Positions 1 through 8,392 of a DNA stretch of 47,024 nt are shown piece by piece. The DNA lies in contig NZ_LNGH01000055.1 of NCBI RefSeq assembly GCF_011057715.1, positions 1-47,024 of the forward strand. The letters run 5' to 3'. The notes beneath the pieces were generated by a model that saw nothing but the letters and a program-made list of their open reading frames with translations, was not told the DNA's origin and did no database searches. The stretch comes from Marinitoga sp. 38H-ov (lineage in GTDB: Bacteria > Thermotogota > Thermotogae > Petrotogales > Petrotogaceae). The stretch's first letter is position 1. Each line of letters starts with the position of its first letter. The translations under genes were made by a program, and so were the position numbers.

Positions 1-40
1 AAAGTTTATCTTTAGAAACATCGATACCAACAAACAACAT
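1..40 (-). CDS. IS110-family transposase, N-terminal fragment (continues outside the window)
   Basis: On the minus strand an ATG at 40-38 opens the reading MLFVGIDVSKDKL, the N-terminus typical of IS110/IS1111 transposases. The GIDVSK segment is the first beta strand of the RuvC-like DEDD domain and carries the first catalytic Asp. A weak ribosome site (GAAAGG, about 50-55 on the minus strand) precedes it. These DEDD/Ser recombinases insert circular element copies without target duplication, guided by a bridge RNA in the characterised IS110 members. Only 13 codons are visible, so the subgroup (IS110 or IS1111) and the integrity of the gene cannot be judged here. Confidence 0.75.
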   Translation of the reverse strand, partial: MLFVGIDVSKDKL

Positions 41-64
41 AGAAACACAACCTTTCAGAATTAG

Positions 65-232
65 ATTCTAACTCTGGGTATATAAGAAAAGAGCCTCGTT
101 ATATGTAAGAGCTATAGCTCATTCTCCGGTAGCAATTCAACTTATATACCAAAGTTAGTCAGACTATTCAAGGCACTTAAGTGCAGGAGGTGACAGAATT
201 ACTTTAGTTATATAATAACTCAGAGTTAGAAT
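65..232 (-). ncRNA. Candidate bridge RNA of the IS110 element
   Basis: Read on the minus strand, this 168-nt non-coding stretch folds by exact complementarity. A 12-bp helix pairs 232-221 with 76-65 (AUUCUAACUCUG / CAGAGUUAGAAU). Directly inside it is a hairpin at 220-206 (AGUUAU-AUA-AUAACU). Next comes arm 1, 205-151, closed by AAAGU/ACUUU and capped by GCAC-UUAA-GUGC at 184-173. Then arm 2, 150-77, closed by 10 bp GGUAUAUAAG/CUUAUAUACC and capped by GAGC-UAUA-GCUC at 120-109. No base is left over between helices. Known IS110 bridge RNAs have a 5' hairpin, a target-binding loop and a donor-binding loop in this order, upstream of the transposase. The long closing helix is not something I know from the characterised IS621 RNA. 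Transcription is not shown. Confidence 0.7.
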
Positions 233-264
233 TATTTTTTTAAAAATAAATATCAGATTTATTA

Positions 265-283
265 ATTATATGAAAACATTATA
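265..283 (-). promoter_or_regulatory. Two TATAAT -10 boxes near the element's end, possible bridge RNA promoter half
   Basis: On the minus strand TATAAT occurs at 283-278 and again at 270-265, both upstream of the candidate bridge RNA and within about 25 bases of the proposed element end at 287. No good -35 box lies at the right distance in the flanking gene. In characterised IS110 elements, joining of the right and left ends in the circle creates the promoter for the bridge RNA; a -10 box next to the left end fits this. TATAAT is common in such AT-rich DNA, so confidence is modest. Confidence 0.4.
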
Positions 284-300
284 CACGAGGAGGTAAGATT

Positions 301-1062
301 ATGAAAAAAAGATTTTCATTGTTAGCATTTATTCTAGTTTTATTTTCTTTAACCTTTGCAATTACAGGTCAAGAAGTTCTTGATAATGTAAAAGATGAAC
401 ATGATAACTTTAAAACAGAAAAATCCTTGGTAATAATGAAATTAAAAGATGCTAATGGTAATATCAGAGAAAGAGAATTTGATATGTACTTGATGCATGA
501 TGGTGATGATTCATTAGCTTTAGTAAGATTCAACAAACCATCTGAAGTTAAAAACATCACTTTATTAACATTATCAGATGATGAAATATACTTATACATG
601 CCTGCATATAGAAAAACTAAAAGAATATCTGGTGGAGCAAAAAATGGGAATTTTGTAGGTTCAGATTTTAAATATAATGATATTTCATTATTATATAATG
701 AACAAACAGGAGATTATGATGCAAATTTAATAAAAGAAACAAGAACAGAATATATTGTAGAAGTTATTCCACATGAAAAGGATAATGATTATGCAAAAAT
801 AATTATGACAATAAAAAAAGAACATATGTTATTTAAAAAAATTGAGTTTTACAATCATGAAAATAAACTAATAAAAGTTATGACTTTTGAAAATGAAAAA
901 GATTTTAATGGTCATATATTAGCAACAAATATTACATTAAATAATTTAGAAGAAAATCATTCTACAATTTTAGAAATAAAAGAAGTGGAATTTGATATAC
1001 CAATTACAAAGAAATTTTTTGATAGAAGAAACATATCAAACCCAATATTAAAATATAAATGA
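301..1062 (+). CDS. Outer membrane lipoprotein-sorting (LolA-like) protein
   Basis: A 253-residue protein with a signal peptide (residues 1 to about 22, basic start, Leu/Phe-rich core). The central part has the pattern of the LolA-like family found with RND/MMPL exporters (motifs LMHDGDDSLALVRF, DEIYLYMPAYRKTKRI and NGNFVGSDFKYNDISL). These beta-barrel-like carriers are thought to move lipids or lipoproteins across the periplasm. The start is set by a strong GAGGAGGT at 287-294, seven bases before the ATG. It is followed after 14 bases by an outer-membrane protein, so the pair probably works at the outer envelope. In related bacteria an MMPL-type transporter often precedes this gene; here the IS110 element lies directly upstream instead. 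The family is fairly sure, the substrate unknown. Confidence 0.7.
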   Translation: MKKRFSLLAFILVLFSLTFAITGQEVLDNVKDEHDNFKTEKSLVIMKLKDANGNIREREFDMYLMHDGDDSLALVRFNKPSEVKNITLLTLSDDEIYLYMPAYRKTKRISGGAKNGNFVGSDFKYNDISLLYNEQTGDYDANLIKETRTEYIVEVIPHEKDNDYAKIIMTIKKEHMLFKKIEFYNHENKLIKVMTFENEKDFNGHILATNITLNNLEENHSTILEIKEVEFDIPITKKFFDRRNISNPILKYK

Positions 1063-1076
1063 TGGGGGTGTAAAAG

Positions 1077-2666
1077 ATGAGAAAAAGACTTTTTATATTT
1101 TTAATGATACTCTCAACAGTAGTAATTTTGGGATTCAATGGCGATTTGCAATATTTTTATGGATATAATTTCTCAAAAGATGCATCAACTACAATAAGTG
1201 GTTTAAAAGCAAATTTATCTTTTGAAAATTCTTTAGACACATTATATTACAAATTATCTCTTGATTTATTCAAATTAAAAAATGGAAAAACATATTTTGA
1301 TTTTGATATTAATAATTATTCAATGATTTTCCCTTCGGAAATGTACTTAATAAAACCTAATGTACCATGGATGTTATATGTTTTAAATGAAGCATATGCT
1401 GATATATATTTCGATGAAGCAACTGTAAGATTTGGAAGATTTATTTTAAATAATGGCAGCTCAACATTATATAGTCCTTCAGTTTTATTAAGCGCACATG
1501 ATGGATTAAATCCATTTGAAAATTATAAAGCATTACCAGTTGAAGGAATTAACATAAATGGTTATTTAGGTGATTATGTATATGATTTAACCATAATCCC
1601 TGAAACATATGATAATATATCTGATTTTGTTTTGTATCCAAAAAATATAAATGAAAATATTATTTACGAAAATGCTGTAACATTAACTTATCAATTTACT
1701 GAAAGTAAAAAAGAGGTTGAAAATGCAACAGAAGAACTTATTAATCAATTAATAGCTAATGGATTAGATCTAAATACAATAAATACTATGCTAAACAATC
1801 CTTTATTATTAAAAAATGTTGGATTGTCAGATGAACAAATTTATGAAATATATGCTGGTCAAACATTGATGACATTACCATCAACTTATGAAATTAATAC
1901 AATAACTGCTGAATCAACAAATATAGATGAATTAAATGCAAAAAATATGAATTACGCAGCAAAAATCTCTTTTAATATTTTGGGATATGATTTAAAAATG
2001 GGATTTGTACATGACCATTACCATTTTATGGTACCAGAAAAAATAGATATAAAATATTCTGATAATGGAACAGGTGTATCAAATACAGTAATGTATAGAC
2101 CATCAAGAAATTCTGTTACTTTAGATATACAAGGTGTGTCAAATTTCTTTGATTCTATTAGTTATCATGGGGAAGCAGCGTTTATTATGCCAGAAAAAAC
2201 TTATACAATAGTAAACACCAGTTATTATGTTCCAGATACTTTACAACCAACAGAAACAACAATAACAACAAATTCAACAAATATAGATATATTTGATAAA
2301 TATTATGCAAAAGCAGTTGCTGGTATAGAATATACAAAAGGCGAAGATTTAACAATTGGAATAGAAGGATTTAATGGATTACCAACAGAAGAATTAAAGG
2401 ATCATATTTCATTTGGCGGAGATACGTACATTAAAGCAAAATACTCAAATATTGCTATAGAAGGTTTAGGATTAGTAGCTTTTTCTAAAATTAATGACGA
2501 ATACAAACCAGGATATATGACAAACATAAAACTTTCTTATTCAGGAATAGATAATTTTGAACCCTCAATTAAAATAAATTACGCATACGCAGAAGATAAT
2601 GAACATTCTATAAAACAATATGAAAATTTAAATTCTATTTCTTTAAGCTTCAAAACTTATTTCTAA
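1077..2666 (+). CDS. Putative outer-membrane beta-barrel protein
   Basis: 529 residues with a signal peptide (residues 1 to about 20) and a C-terminus ending SLSFKTYF, the terminal Phe and alternating hydrophobic pattern used for outer-membrane barrel assembly. The chain shows many short amphipathic strands (for example KTYFDFDINNYS near the N-terminus and ATVRFGRFILNNG near residue 120) and few cysteines. No catalytic motif is visible. The ribosome site GGGGGTG (about 1064-1070) precedes the ATG at 1077. It is probably co-transcribed with the LolA-like gene 14 bases upstream and followed at once by a terminator. I cannot assign a substrate; it may be a porin-like or lipid-handling barrel of the toga. 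Confidence 0.6.
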   Translation: MRKRLFIFLMILSTVVILGFNGDLQYFYGYNFSKDASTTISGLKANLSFENSLDTLYYKLSLDLFKLKNGKTYFDFDINNYSMIFPSEMYLIKPNVPWMLYVLNEAYADIYFDEATVRFGRFILNNGSSTLYSPSVLLSAHDGLNPFENYKALPVEGININGYLGDYVYDLTIIPETYDNISDFVLYPKNINENIIYENAVTLTYQFTESKKEVENATEELINQLIANGLDLNTINTMLNNPLLLKNVGLSDEQIYEIYAGQTLMTLPSTYEINTITAESTNIDELNAKNMNYAAKISFNILGYDLKMGFVHDHYHFMVPEKIDIKYSDNGTGVSNTVMYRPSRNSVTLDIQGVSNFFDSISYHGEAAFIMPEKTYTIVNTSYYVPDTLQPTETTITTNSTNIDIFDKYYAKAVAGIEYTKGEDLTIGIEGFNGLPTEELKDHISFGGDTYIKAKYSNIAIEGLGLVAFSKINDEYKPGYMTNIKLSYSGIDNFEPSIKINYAYAEDNEHSIKQYENLNSISLSFKTYF

Positions 2667-2690
2667 AGAGCCAGAAATTTGGCTCTTTTA
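2665..2690 (+). terminator. Rho-independent terminator after the beta-barrel gene
   Basis: AAAGAGCCA (2665-2673) pairs with TGGCTCTTT (2680-2688) around a six-base loop and runs into T-rich sequence. The stem begins inside the stop codon of the upstream gene. Confidence 0.9.
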
Positions 2691-2696
2691 TTTTTA

Positions 2697-2705
2697 TGTT
2701 ATAAT
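2697..2705 (+). promoter_or_regulatory. Extended -10 promoter for dxr operon
   Basis: TG-T-TATAAT at 2697-2705 is an extended -10 box just after the upstream terminator and 37 bases before the dxr ATG. No clear -35 box is visible, which is usual when the TGN extension is present. Confidence 0.6.
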
Positions 2706-2741
2706 ATAATATCAATTCAGAAATAACAAGGAGTGTTGATA

Positions 2742-3866
2742 ATGAGAATAGCTATAACAGGAGTAACAGGATCAATAGGAACACAAACTTTAGAGGTTTT
2801 AGAATTTTTAAAATCTAAAAATTATAATTTTAAGTTAGTGGGAATAAGCGCTGGTAGTAATAAAAACAAAATGTTAGATATAATAAAAAAATGGAAACCA
2901 GAATATGCGGCTCTCGAAAATGCAAAACTTGAGAATTTTAATGGAACAAAAATATTAACAGGAAAAGACTCAACAATAGAAATGCTAGAAAAATCTAAAC
3001 CAGACTTTGTTTTAGTTGCAACTGGAGGTTCTATAGGAATAAAACATACATTAAAAGCAATAGAGGTTTCAAAAAGGGTAGGATTAGCAAATAAAGAATC
3101 TATAGTTTGTGGAGGAAAGATGCTGTTAGATTTTGCTATGAAAAATAATACTGAAATAATACCAGTAGATAGTGAGCATAGTGCATTATTCCAACTAAAC
3201 CATGGAGATTCTACACCTTCAAAAATAATTATTACAGCATCTGGTGGAGCACTAAGAGATTGGCCTATAGAAAAATTGGATGAGGTTAAAGTAGAGGATG
3301 TATTAAATCATCCAGTTTGGTCAATGGGAAAAAGAATTACAGTAGATTCTGCAACTATGGTAAATAAAGGACTTGAAGTTATAGAAGCATACCATCTATT
3401 TAATTTAAAGAAAGAAAATATCGATGTAGTAATTAACAGAAATAGTCATATACATGCGATTGTAGGATATCCAGATGGAGTTATGAAATTTCATTATGGG
3501 ATTCCAAGTATGAAAATTCCTATTGCATACTCTATTACTTATCCAGAAAGAATATATGAATATATTTATCCCGATCTAACCTTAGAATCAATTAAATTTG
3601 AAAATGTGGATTATAATAGATACCCTGCTTTGAAATTAGCTTTTGATATTTTAGGAGATCAAAAATTGCAAATTGTATATAATGCAGCAGATGAAGTTGC
3701 TGTACAATTATTTTTAGAAAGGAAAATTAAATATACAGATATTTATAAATTAATTTATCAATCGATTGATAAATTTATTAATACAAATGTAAAAATTTAT
3801 GATTTTTATGATATAATAACCCTAGATTATGAAGTAAAATATTATTCGAGAGGGTTGATATTATGA
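2742..3866 (+). CDS. dxr: 1-deoxy-D-xylulose 5-phosphate reductoisomerase
   Basis: Converts DXP to 2-C-methyl-D-erythritol 4-phosphate with NADPH, the committed step of the MEP isoprenoid pathway. The N-terminal Rossmann motif GVTGSIGTQ lies at residues 6-14. The metal/substrate region includes [10 protein letters not shown], then [12 protein letters not shown] and the signature [17 protein letters not shown]. Length (374 residues) is normal. I start at the ATG at 2742, eight bases after AAGGAG (2728-2733); a GTG at 2733 in the same frame overlaps that ribosome site and is not credible. The stop overlaps the start of the chemoreceptor gene by four bases (ATGA). The polyprenyl synthase at 29645 acts further down the same isoprenoid route. 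Confidence 0.95.
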   Translation: MRIAITGVTGSIGTQTLEVLEFLKSKNYNFKLVGISAGSNKNKMLDIIKKWKPEYAALENAKLENFNGTKILTGKDSTIEMLEKSKPDFVLVATGGSIGIKHTLKAIEVSKRVGLANKESIVCGGKMLLDFAMKNNTEIIPVDSEHSALFQLNHGDSTPSKIIITASGGALRDWPIEKLDEVKVEDVLNHPVWSMGKRITVDSATMVNKGLEVIEAYHLFNLKKENIDVVINRNSHIHAIVGYPDGVMKFHYGIPSMKIPIAYSITYPERIYEYIYPDLTLESIKFENVDYNRYPALKLAFDILGDQKLQIVYNAADEVAVQLFLERKIKYTDIYKLIYQSIDKFINTNVKIYDFYDIITLDYEVKYYSRGLIL

Positions 3867-6043
3867 GAAAAGTAAGATTTCATCAAGGTATTTTATTTAA
3901 AGCTTTATTATCGCTATCTGTAGTTGTTATAACGGCATTTTTATTCAACGGAATTTTATCTTATAATAATTTAAAAAATTTAACAGACAATTATGTTGAA
4001 GAAGGTATAATGAAACAAAGTGTAGAAAATATTGCTGTTACAATACAAACATTCAAAAATGGTTTAACAAATTTAGAAGAAACATTAAAAAATGACGAAA
4101 TAAATAGATTAAAATCATTAAATGATAGCGCCAAGAGCATAGTTTATTACTATATTAATGAAATGAAAAATGGTAATATGTCAAAAGACGAAACTATTAA
4201 TGCCATTAAAAATGAAATTAGAAAAATACGATTTGACAATAATCAAGGATATTATTTTATTTTTGATGAAAATGGTATAAATATTATGCATGCCGCTAAT
4301 CCATCTTTAGAAGGTAAAAATTTATATGATTTACAAGATAAAACTGGCATTTATATTGTTAGAGAACTTATTAAAAAAGCAAAAGATGCATATAGCAATA
4401 ATGATAGTGGTGTTCTTACATACTATTTTCAAAAACCCAGCGAAGATCAAAACAAAGTTTTTCCAAAATTAGGCGTGTCTTTTTGGATACCAGAATTTAA
4501 ATGGATAATAGGAACAGGAGTATATATTGATGAAATTGATAAAAAGATTAATGAAAAAAAGAATGAATTTAAAAATGCATTATATGAAGAATTATATAAA
4601 ACTTCGTATATTGGAGATAACACATATCCAATAATATATAATAAAGATGGATCATATTTTATGTATAAAGATAAATCTAAAATTGGAATAAATTCATCTT
4701 CAAAGGATCCTATTTCAGGTAAGTTAATTTCACAATTAGCTATTGAAACAAAAAATGGTTTCTATGAATACATGTACCCTAAAAATAATTCAAAGAAATT
4801 ATATAAAAAGATCGCTTATGTAAAAAATGTTGATGACTTATATGTTGTTCTTGCTGTATATGAGGATGAAATTTATCAACCATTATATAAAGCAACTTTA
4901 AATAATATTATTTCATTAGTAATTGCTATTGTTGTTATTATAATAGTTATTAGTATCGTCATAAAAAAATTAATTTCATCTAAAGTTCATAAATTAGTTG
5001 AAGAAATAAACAATATTGAAAAAGGTGATTTAACTAAAGAAATAAAAGTTACTTCAAATACCGAAATGGGATTATTAGAACATTCTTTAGAAAACATGAG
5101 AAAATCATTAAAAGAATTAGTTGTATCTTTAATTAAAGAAAATGAAAAAGTAAATGAAGAAAAAAATAAAATAATTGAAAGTTCAAATGAATTACAAATA
5201 ATAGTAGATAATGTTGAAAAATACCTTGAAAACGCACTAAATGAATCAGACAATGCAGCTTCTTCTATAGAAGAAACCACATCAGGTATTGAAGAAATTG
5301 CATCAGCAGCACAAATGGTAAGTTCCTCTGCACAAGATTTGAGTGAAAAGAGCAACAATGTTGAAAAATCCATTTTAGTTGGAGAAAATAGTATTAATGA
5401 AATTAAAAGCATAACAAATGAAGCAAAAATCGCTGCTAATGATAATGCAAAAAAAGTAAAGGAATTACAGGATAAATCAGCTAATATTGGCGAAATTGTT
5501 GATACAATAGTAAATATTGCTGAGCAAACTAATTTATTAGCATTAAATGCTGCAATAGAAGCTGCAAGAGCTGGAGAGGCAGGAAAGGGTTTTGCTGTTG
5601 TTGCAGATGAAATTAGAAAATTAGCAGAGGAAACAAGAAAAGCAACCGAAACTATCTCTGATTTACTTAAAGGGATTAAAAACGAGGCTGATGCAGTTAC
5701 TGAAAAATCCTTATCAATGTCATCTATTATCGAAAAAGTCACTACAAAAAGCGAAGAAGTATCTGTTGAATTTAATAATATTAAATACACTATTGAAAAT
5801 ATTGTGAGCATGGTTGATAGTTTAGCTTCAAGTTCAGAAGAACAAAGCGCTTCAACAGAAGAAATGGCCGCTGCCATGGATCAAGCATCAAAGAATGTTG
5901 TTAATGTTAATGAACAGATTAGAGAATCAAAAGATAATTTCAAAAATATTGAGATAAGAAGTGATGAATTACAAAAAATATCAAACGAATTATCAGAAAC
6001 TATAAATAAATTAGAATTAGCAATAAATAGATTTAAAATTTAG
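3863..6043 (+). CDS. Methyl-accepting chemotaxis protein with periplasmic Cache domain
   Basis: 726 residues. Membrane segments at about 10-30 and 345-367 enclose an extracytoplasmic sensor of about 310 residues with two Cache-like units ([20 protein letters not shown] near 134 and [16 protein letters not shown] near 255). A HAMP segment follows (about 368-420). The long cytoplasmic coiled coil carries the conserved signalling tip: [19 protein letters not shown] near 555-573, then [18 protein letters not shown]. Glu/Gln pairs in the flanking helices (for example [24 protein letters not shown]) are likely methylation sites. It signals to CheA/CheW, which are not in the window. The ATG overlaps the dxr stop; a terminator follows. 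The ligand cannot be read from the sequence. Confidence 0.9.
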   Translation: MRKVRFHQGILFKALLSLSVVVITAFLFNGILSYNNLKNLTDNYVEEGIMKQSVENIAVTIQTFKNGLTNLEETLKNDEINRLKSLNDSAKSIVYYYINEMKNGNMSKDETINAIKNEIRKIRFDNNQGYYFIFDENGINIMHAANPSLEGKNLYDLQDKTGIYIVRELIKKAKDAYSNNDSGVLTYYFQKPSEDQNKVFPKLGVSFWIPEFKWIIGTGVYIDEIDKKINEKKNEFKNALYEELYKTSYIGDNTYPIIYNKDGSYFMYKDKSKIGINSSSKDPISGKLISQLAIETKNGFYEYMYPKNNSKKLYKKIAYVKNVDDLYVVLAVYEDEIYQPLYKATLNNIISLVIAIVVIIIVISIVIKKLISSKVHKLVEEINNIEKGDLTKEIKVTSNTEMGLLEHSLENMRKSLKELVVSLIKENEKVNEEKNKIIESSNELQIIVDNVEKYLENALNESDNAASSIEETTSGIEEIASAAQMVSSSAQDLSEKSNNVEKSILVGENSINEIKSITNEAKIAANDNAKKVKELQDKSANIGEIVDTIVNIAEQTNLLALNAAIEAARAGEAGKGFAVVADEIRKLAEETRKATETISDLLKGIKNEADAVTEKSLSMSSIIEKVTTKSEEVSVEFNNIKYTIENIVSMVDSLASSSEEQSASTEEMAAAMDQASKNVVNVNEQIRESKDNFKNIEIRSDELQKISNELSETINKLELAINRFKI

Positions 6044-6067
6044 CTGTGGGTATTCCACAGCTTTTTT
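6042..6067 (+). terminator. Rho-independent terminator after the chemoreceptor gene
   Basis: AGCTGTGG (6042-6049) pairs with CCACAGCT (6055-6062) across a five-base loop, followed by a run of T. It overlaps the stop codon. Confidence 0.9.
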
Positions 6068-6100
6068 ATTATATAAGTAACTAAATATTAATAAAATGTC

Positions 6101-6129
6101 TTGAAAATTCCATATGATAATGTTAAAAT
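6101..6129 (+). promoter_or_regulatory. Promoter of clpX
   Basis: TTGAAA (6101-6106), a 17-base spacer, then TAAAAT (6124-6129), with TGT directly before the -10 box. The clpX ATG lies 32 bases beyond. Spacing and extended -10 make this one of the clearest promoters in the window. Confidence 0.8.
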
Positions 6130-6161
6130 AATTTGAAATAAAAAAGTAGGAGGATTCAAAT

Positions 6162-7388
6162 ATGAAAGATAAACATTGTTCATTTTGTGGACGTCCAGCA
6201 AGTAAGGTAGAAACTTTAATAGCAGGGCCAGGAGTATATATTTGTAATGAATGTGTAGATTTATTTTCTGATTTAATTGAAGAAAAATATTCTAATAATG
6301 AAGAAATAAAAGATAATGATATAAAATTACCAACACCTGTTGAAATTAAAGCAGAACTTGATAAATATGTTATTGGGCAAGAACAAGCAAAAAAAACATT
6401 ATCTGTAGCTGTGTATAATCATTATAAACGTGTATTTTATGGAAATAAACATGATGATGTGGAAATAGAAAAATCAAATGTTTTAATGATTGGTCCAACA
6501 GGTACAGGTAAAACTTTAATGGCTAGAGTATTAGCTAAAGTATTAGGAGTGCCTTTTGCAATTGCAGATGCTACACCATTAACAGAAGCAGGGTATGTGG
6601 GTGAAGACGTTGAAAATATTATTTTGCGATTATTGCAATCAGCAAATTATGATCCTAAAAAGGCACAAATGGGAATTATATATATAGATGAAATTGATAA
6701 AATTACTCGAAAATCACCAAATCCTTCTATTACAAGGGATGTTTCTGGTGAAGGTGTTCAACAAGCATTATTAAAAATAGTCGAAGGAACTGTTGCTAAT
6801 GTACCGCCACAAGGTGGAAGAAAACATCCATATCAAGAATTTATTAAAGTAGACACATCAAATATATTATTTATAGCTGGCGGAGCATTTGATGGGCTTG
6901 ATGAAATAATCAAACAAAGAATTTTAACAACAACTATGGGCTTTGGAACTGAAGTAAAAAGCAAAAATGATATGAAACTAGGAGAATTATTAAAGAATGT
7001 AACTCAAGATGATTTAGTTCATTTTGGATTAATACCAGAATTTGTAGGTAGATTTCCTGTTGTTACAACATTAGGAGATTTAAGCGCTGAAGATTTAGTA
7101 AAAATCATAAAAGAGCCAAAAAACGCTATATTAAAGCAATATCAAAAAATGTTAGAATTAGATGGAATCAAATTAGAATTTACAGATGATGCATTACTAG
7201 AAATTGCAAAGGTTGCATTGAAAAAAGGTACTGGTGCAAGAGCTTTAAAAAGTGTATTTGAAGATGTAATGTTAGATATTATGTTTGAAGCTCCTAATAA
7301 AAAAGGAATAGTAGAAAAAATTATTATAGATGAAAATGTTGTTAAAGGAGAAAAGGAACCCATAATGATCGAACGGGAGAGTGCATAA
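6162..7388 (+). CDS. clpX: ATP-dependent Clp protease ATP-binding subunit ClpX
   Basis: AAA+ unfoldase that recognises tagged or damaged proteins and feeds them to ClpP. The N-terminal zinc-binding domain has Cys6, Cys9, Cys28 and Cys31 (CSFC ... CNEC). Walker A GPTGTGKT lies near residues 110-117, the pore loop GYVGED follows, Walker B is IIYIDEIDK, and the ClpX-specific [11 protein letters not shown] is present. The arginine-finger region GRFPV and C-terminal sensor GTGARALKS are intact. 408 residues is the usual length. A strong ribosome site GTAGGAGGA (6146-6154) fixes the start. It overlaps tsaD by one base (TAATG), so the two are translationally coupled. clpP is not nearby. Confidence 0.97.
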   Translation: MKDKHCSFCGRPASKVETLIAGPGVYICNECVDLFSDLIEEKYSNNEEIKDNDIKLPTPVEIKAELDKYVIGQEQAKKTLSVAVYNHYKRVFYGNKHDDVEIEKSNVLMIGPTGTGKTLMARVLAKVLGVPFAIADATPLTEAGYVGEDVENIILRLLQSANYDPKKAQMGIIYIDEIDKITRKSPNPSITRDVSGEGVQQALLKIVEGTVANVPPQGGRKHPYQEFIKVDTSNILFIAGGAFDGLDEIIKQRILTTTMGFGTEVKSKNDMKLGELLKNVTQDDLVHFGLIPEFVGRFPVVTTLGDLSAEDLVKIIKEPKNAILKQYQKMLELDGIKLEFTDDALLEIAKVALKKGTGARALKSVFEDVMLDIMFEAPNKKGIVEKIIIDENVVKGEKEPIMIERESA

Positions 7389-8392
7389 TGGAACCTATTA
7401 TTTTCTCTATTGAAACTTCATGTGATGAAACAGCAGTTGCTATATTAAAAGGAAAAAATGAAGTCTTATCACATTTAGTTGTTTCTCAAATTGATATACA
7501 TAAAATTTTTGGTGGAGTTGTACCTGAAATTGCATCTAGAAAACATTTAAATTATTTAAACAAATTAACAGAAAAGGCTTTTTCAGAAGCAAACATCAAA
7601 CCAGAAGAAATATCTGCAATAGCAGTTACATATGGCCCCGGTTTAGTCGGGGCTTTGCTTATAGGATTAAACTTTGCAAAAGGGTTAGCTTTAAATTTAA
7701 ATAAACCTTTGATAGGTGTAAATCATTTATATGGTCATATATATGCAAATTTTTTAGCTTTCCCAGAATTAAAACCTCCATTTTTGGTGTTACTCGTATC
7801 TGGTGGACATACTATGATTTTGCATGCAAAAGATTTTTTGCATTTTGAAATAGTAGGTCAAACTATGGACGATGCTGCAGGAGAGGCATTTGATAAGGTT
7901 GCAAGAATGCTAAATTTAGGATATCCAGGTGGTCCTAAAATTGATAAATTAGCTCAAAATGGTGATCCTATTTATGATTTTCCTAGACCTTTATATCATA
8001 AAGGTTATGATTTTAGTTTTAGCGGTTTAAAAACATCATTGTTATATTTTACAAAAGAAAATAAAAATTATAAGATAGAAGATGTTGCGGCGTCTTTTCA
8101 AAAAGCTTTAATAGATACATTAATACATAAAACAATTAAAGCTTCTAAAGATTTAAAAGTTAATAATATTATTATAGCTGGTGGAGTAGCGGCTAATTCG
8201 TATTTAAGAAAAAAAATAAATGAAGAACAAGAAAAAAATAATAAATTAAACATTTATTTTCCACCATTAAATTTATGTACAGATAATGCCTTAATGATAG
8301 CAAGAGCAGCATATGAAAAATATATTAGAAATAAATTTGCAGATTTAAAATTAGATGCAATGCCTAATTTGGGGTTGAAAGATATATGTTAA
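7388..8392 (+). CDS. tsaD: tRNA N6-adenosine threonylcarbamoyltransferase TsaD
   Basis: Transfers the threonylcarbamoyl group to A37 of tRNAs that read ANN codons, together with TsaB and TsaE. It is an ASKHA-fold ATP/metal protein. The start shows SIETSCDETAVAIL; the metal ligands are His113 and His117 in HLYGH; the phosphate loops are LLVSGGHT and IAGGVAAN; DDAAGEAFDKVARML and LCTDNALMIARAAY complete the family pattern. 334 residues is normal. The ATG overlaps the clpX stop by one base, and the 3' end overlaps dus by seven bases. This places a tRNA-modification pair (t6A and dihydrouridine) behind clpX. Confidence 0.96.
   Translation: MEPIIFSIETSCDETAVAILKGKNEVLSHLVVSQIDIHKIFGGVVPEIASRKHLNYLNKLTEKAFSEANIKPEEISAIAVTYGPGLVGALLIGLNFAKGLALNLNKPLIGVNHLYGHIYANFLAFPELKPPFLVLLVSGGHTMILHAKDFLHFEIVGQTMDDAAGEAFDKVARMLNLGYPGGPKIDKLAQNGDPIYDFPRPLYHKGYDFSFSGLKTSLLYFTKENKNYKIEDVAASFQKALIDTLIHKTIKASKDLKVNNIIIAGGVAANSYLRKKINEEQEKNNKLNIYFPPLNLCTDNALMIARAAYEKYIRNKFADLKLDAMPNLGLKDIC

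Larger units (their letters stand above)
1..287 (-). mobile_element. IS110-family insertion sequence, left (transposase-5') end, partial
   Basis: Reading the minus strand, the first 13 codons of an IS110-type transposase start at 40 and leave the window at 1. Upstream of them (41-287) lies a non-coding, strongly structured region, as expected for the left end of IS110-group elements, which encode a bridge RNA there. I place the outer end at 287/288 because guide-like sequences inside the putative RNA match the bases on both sides of this point (see the bridge RNA entry and findings). IS110 elements normally lack terminal inverted repeats and target duplications, so there is no independent mark of the boundary. 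The presence of the element is fairly sure; the exact end is an inference. Confidence 0.7.

Noticed and set aside
185-193. AGGAGGTGA on the plus strand as a ribosome site for a hidden small gene upstream of 301
   Set aside because: No ATG, GTG or TTG start with an open frame follows at proper distance; the sequence is better explained as the complement of the guide-like loop in the minus-strand RNA.
65-232. The 12-bp inverted repeat as terminal inverted repeats of a small transposon (MITE)
   Set aside because: The repeats bracket further nested hairpins and lie directly upstream of an IS110 transposase start, and one arm would be inside the element's own leader; an RNA closing helix explains them better.
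99-272. Seven-base repeat TTATATG at 99-105 and 266-272 as a donor-guide match
   Set aside because: Pure A/T-rich seven-mer, likely by chance here, and it would place the element end where neither the target guide nor the ACGAGG match agrees.
4987-5877. 296-codon open frame on the minus strand across the chemoreceptor signalling domain
   Set aside because: Shadow of the repetitive coiled-coil coding sequence of the first chemoreceptor; no ribosome site, and it runs against a well-supported gene.
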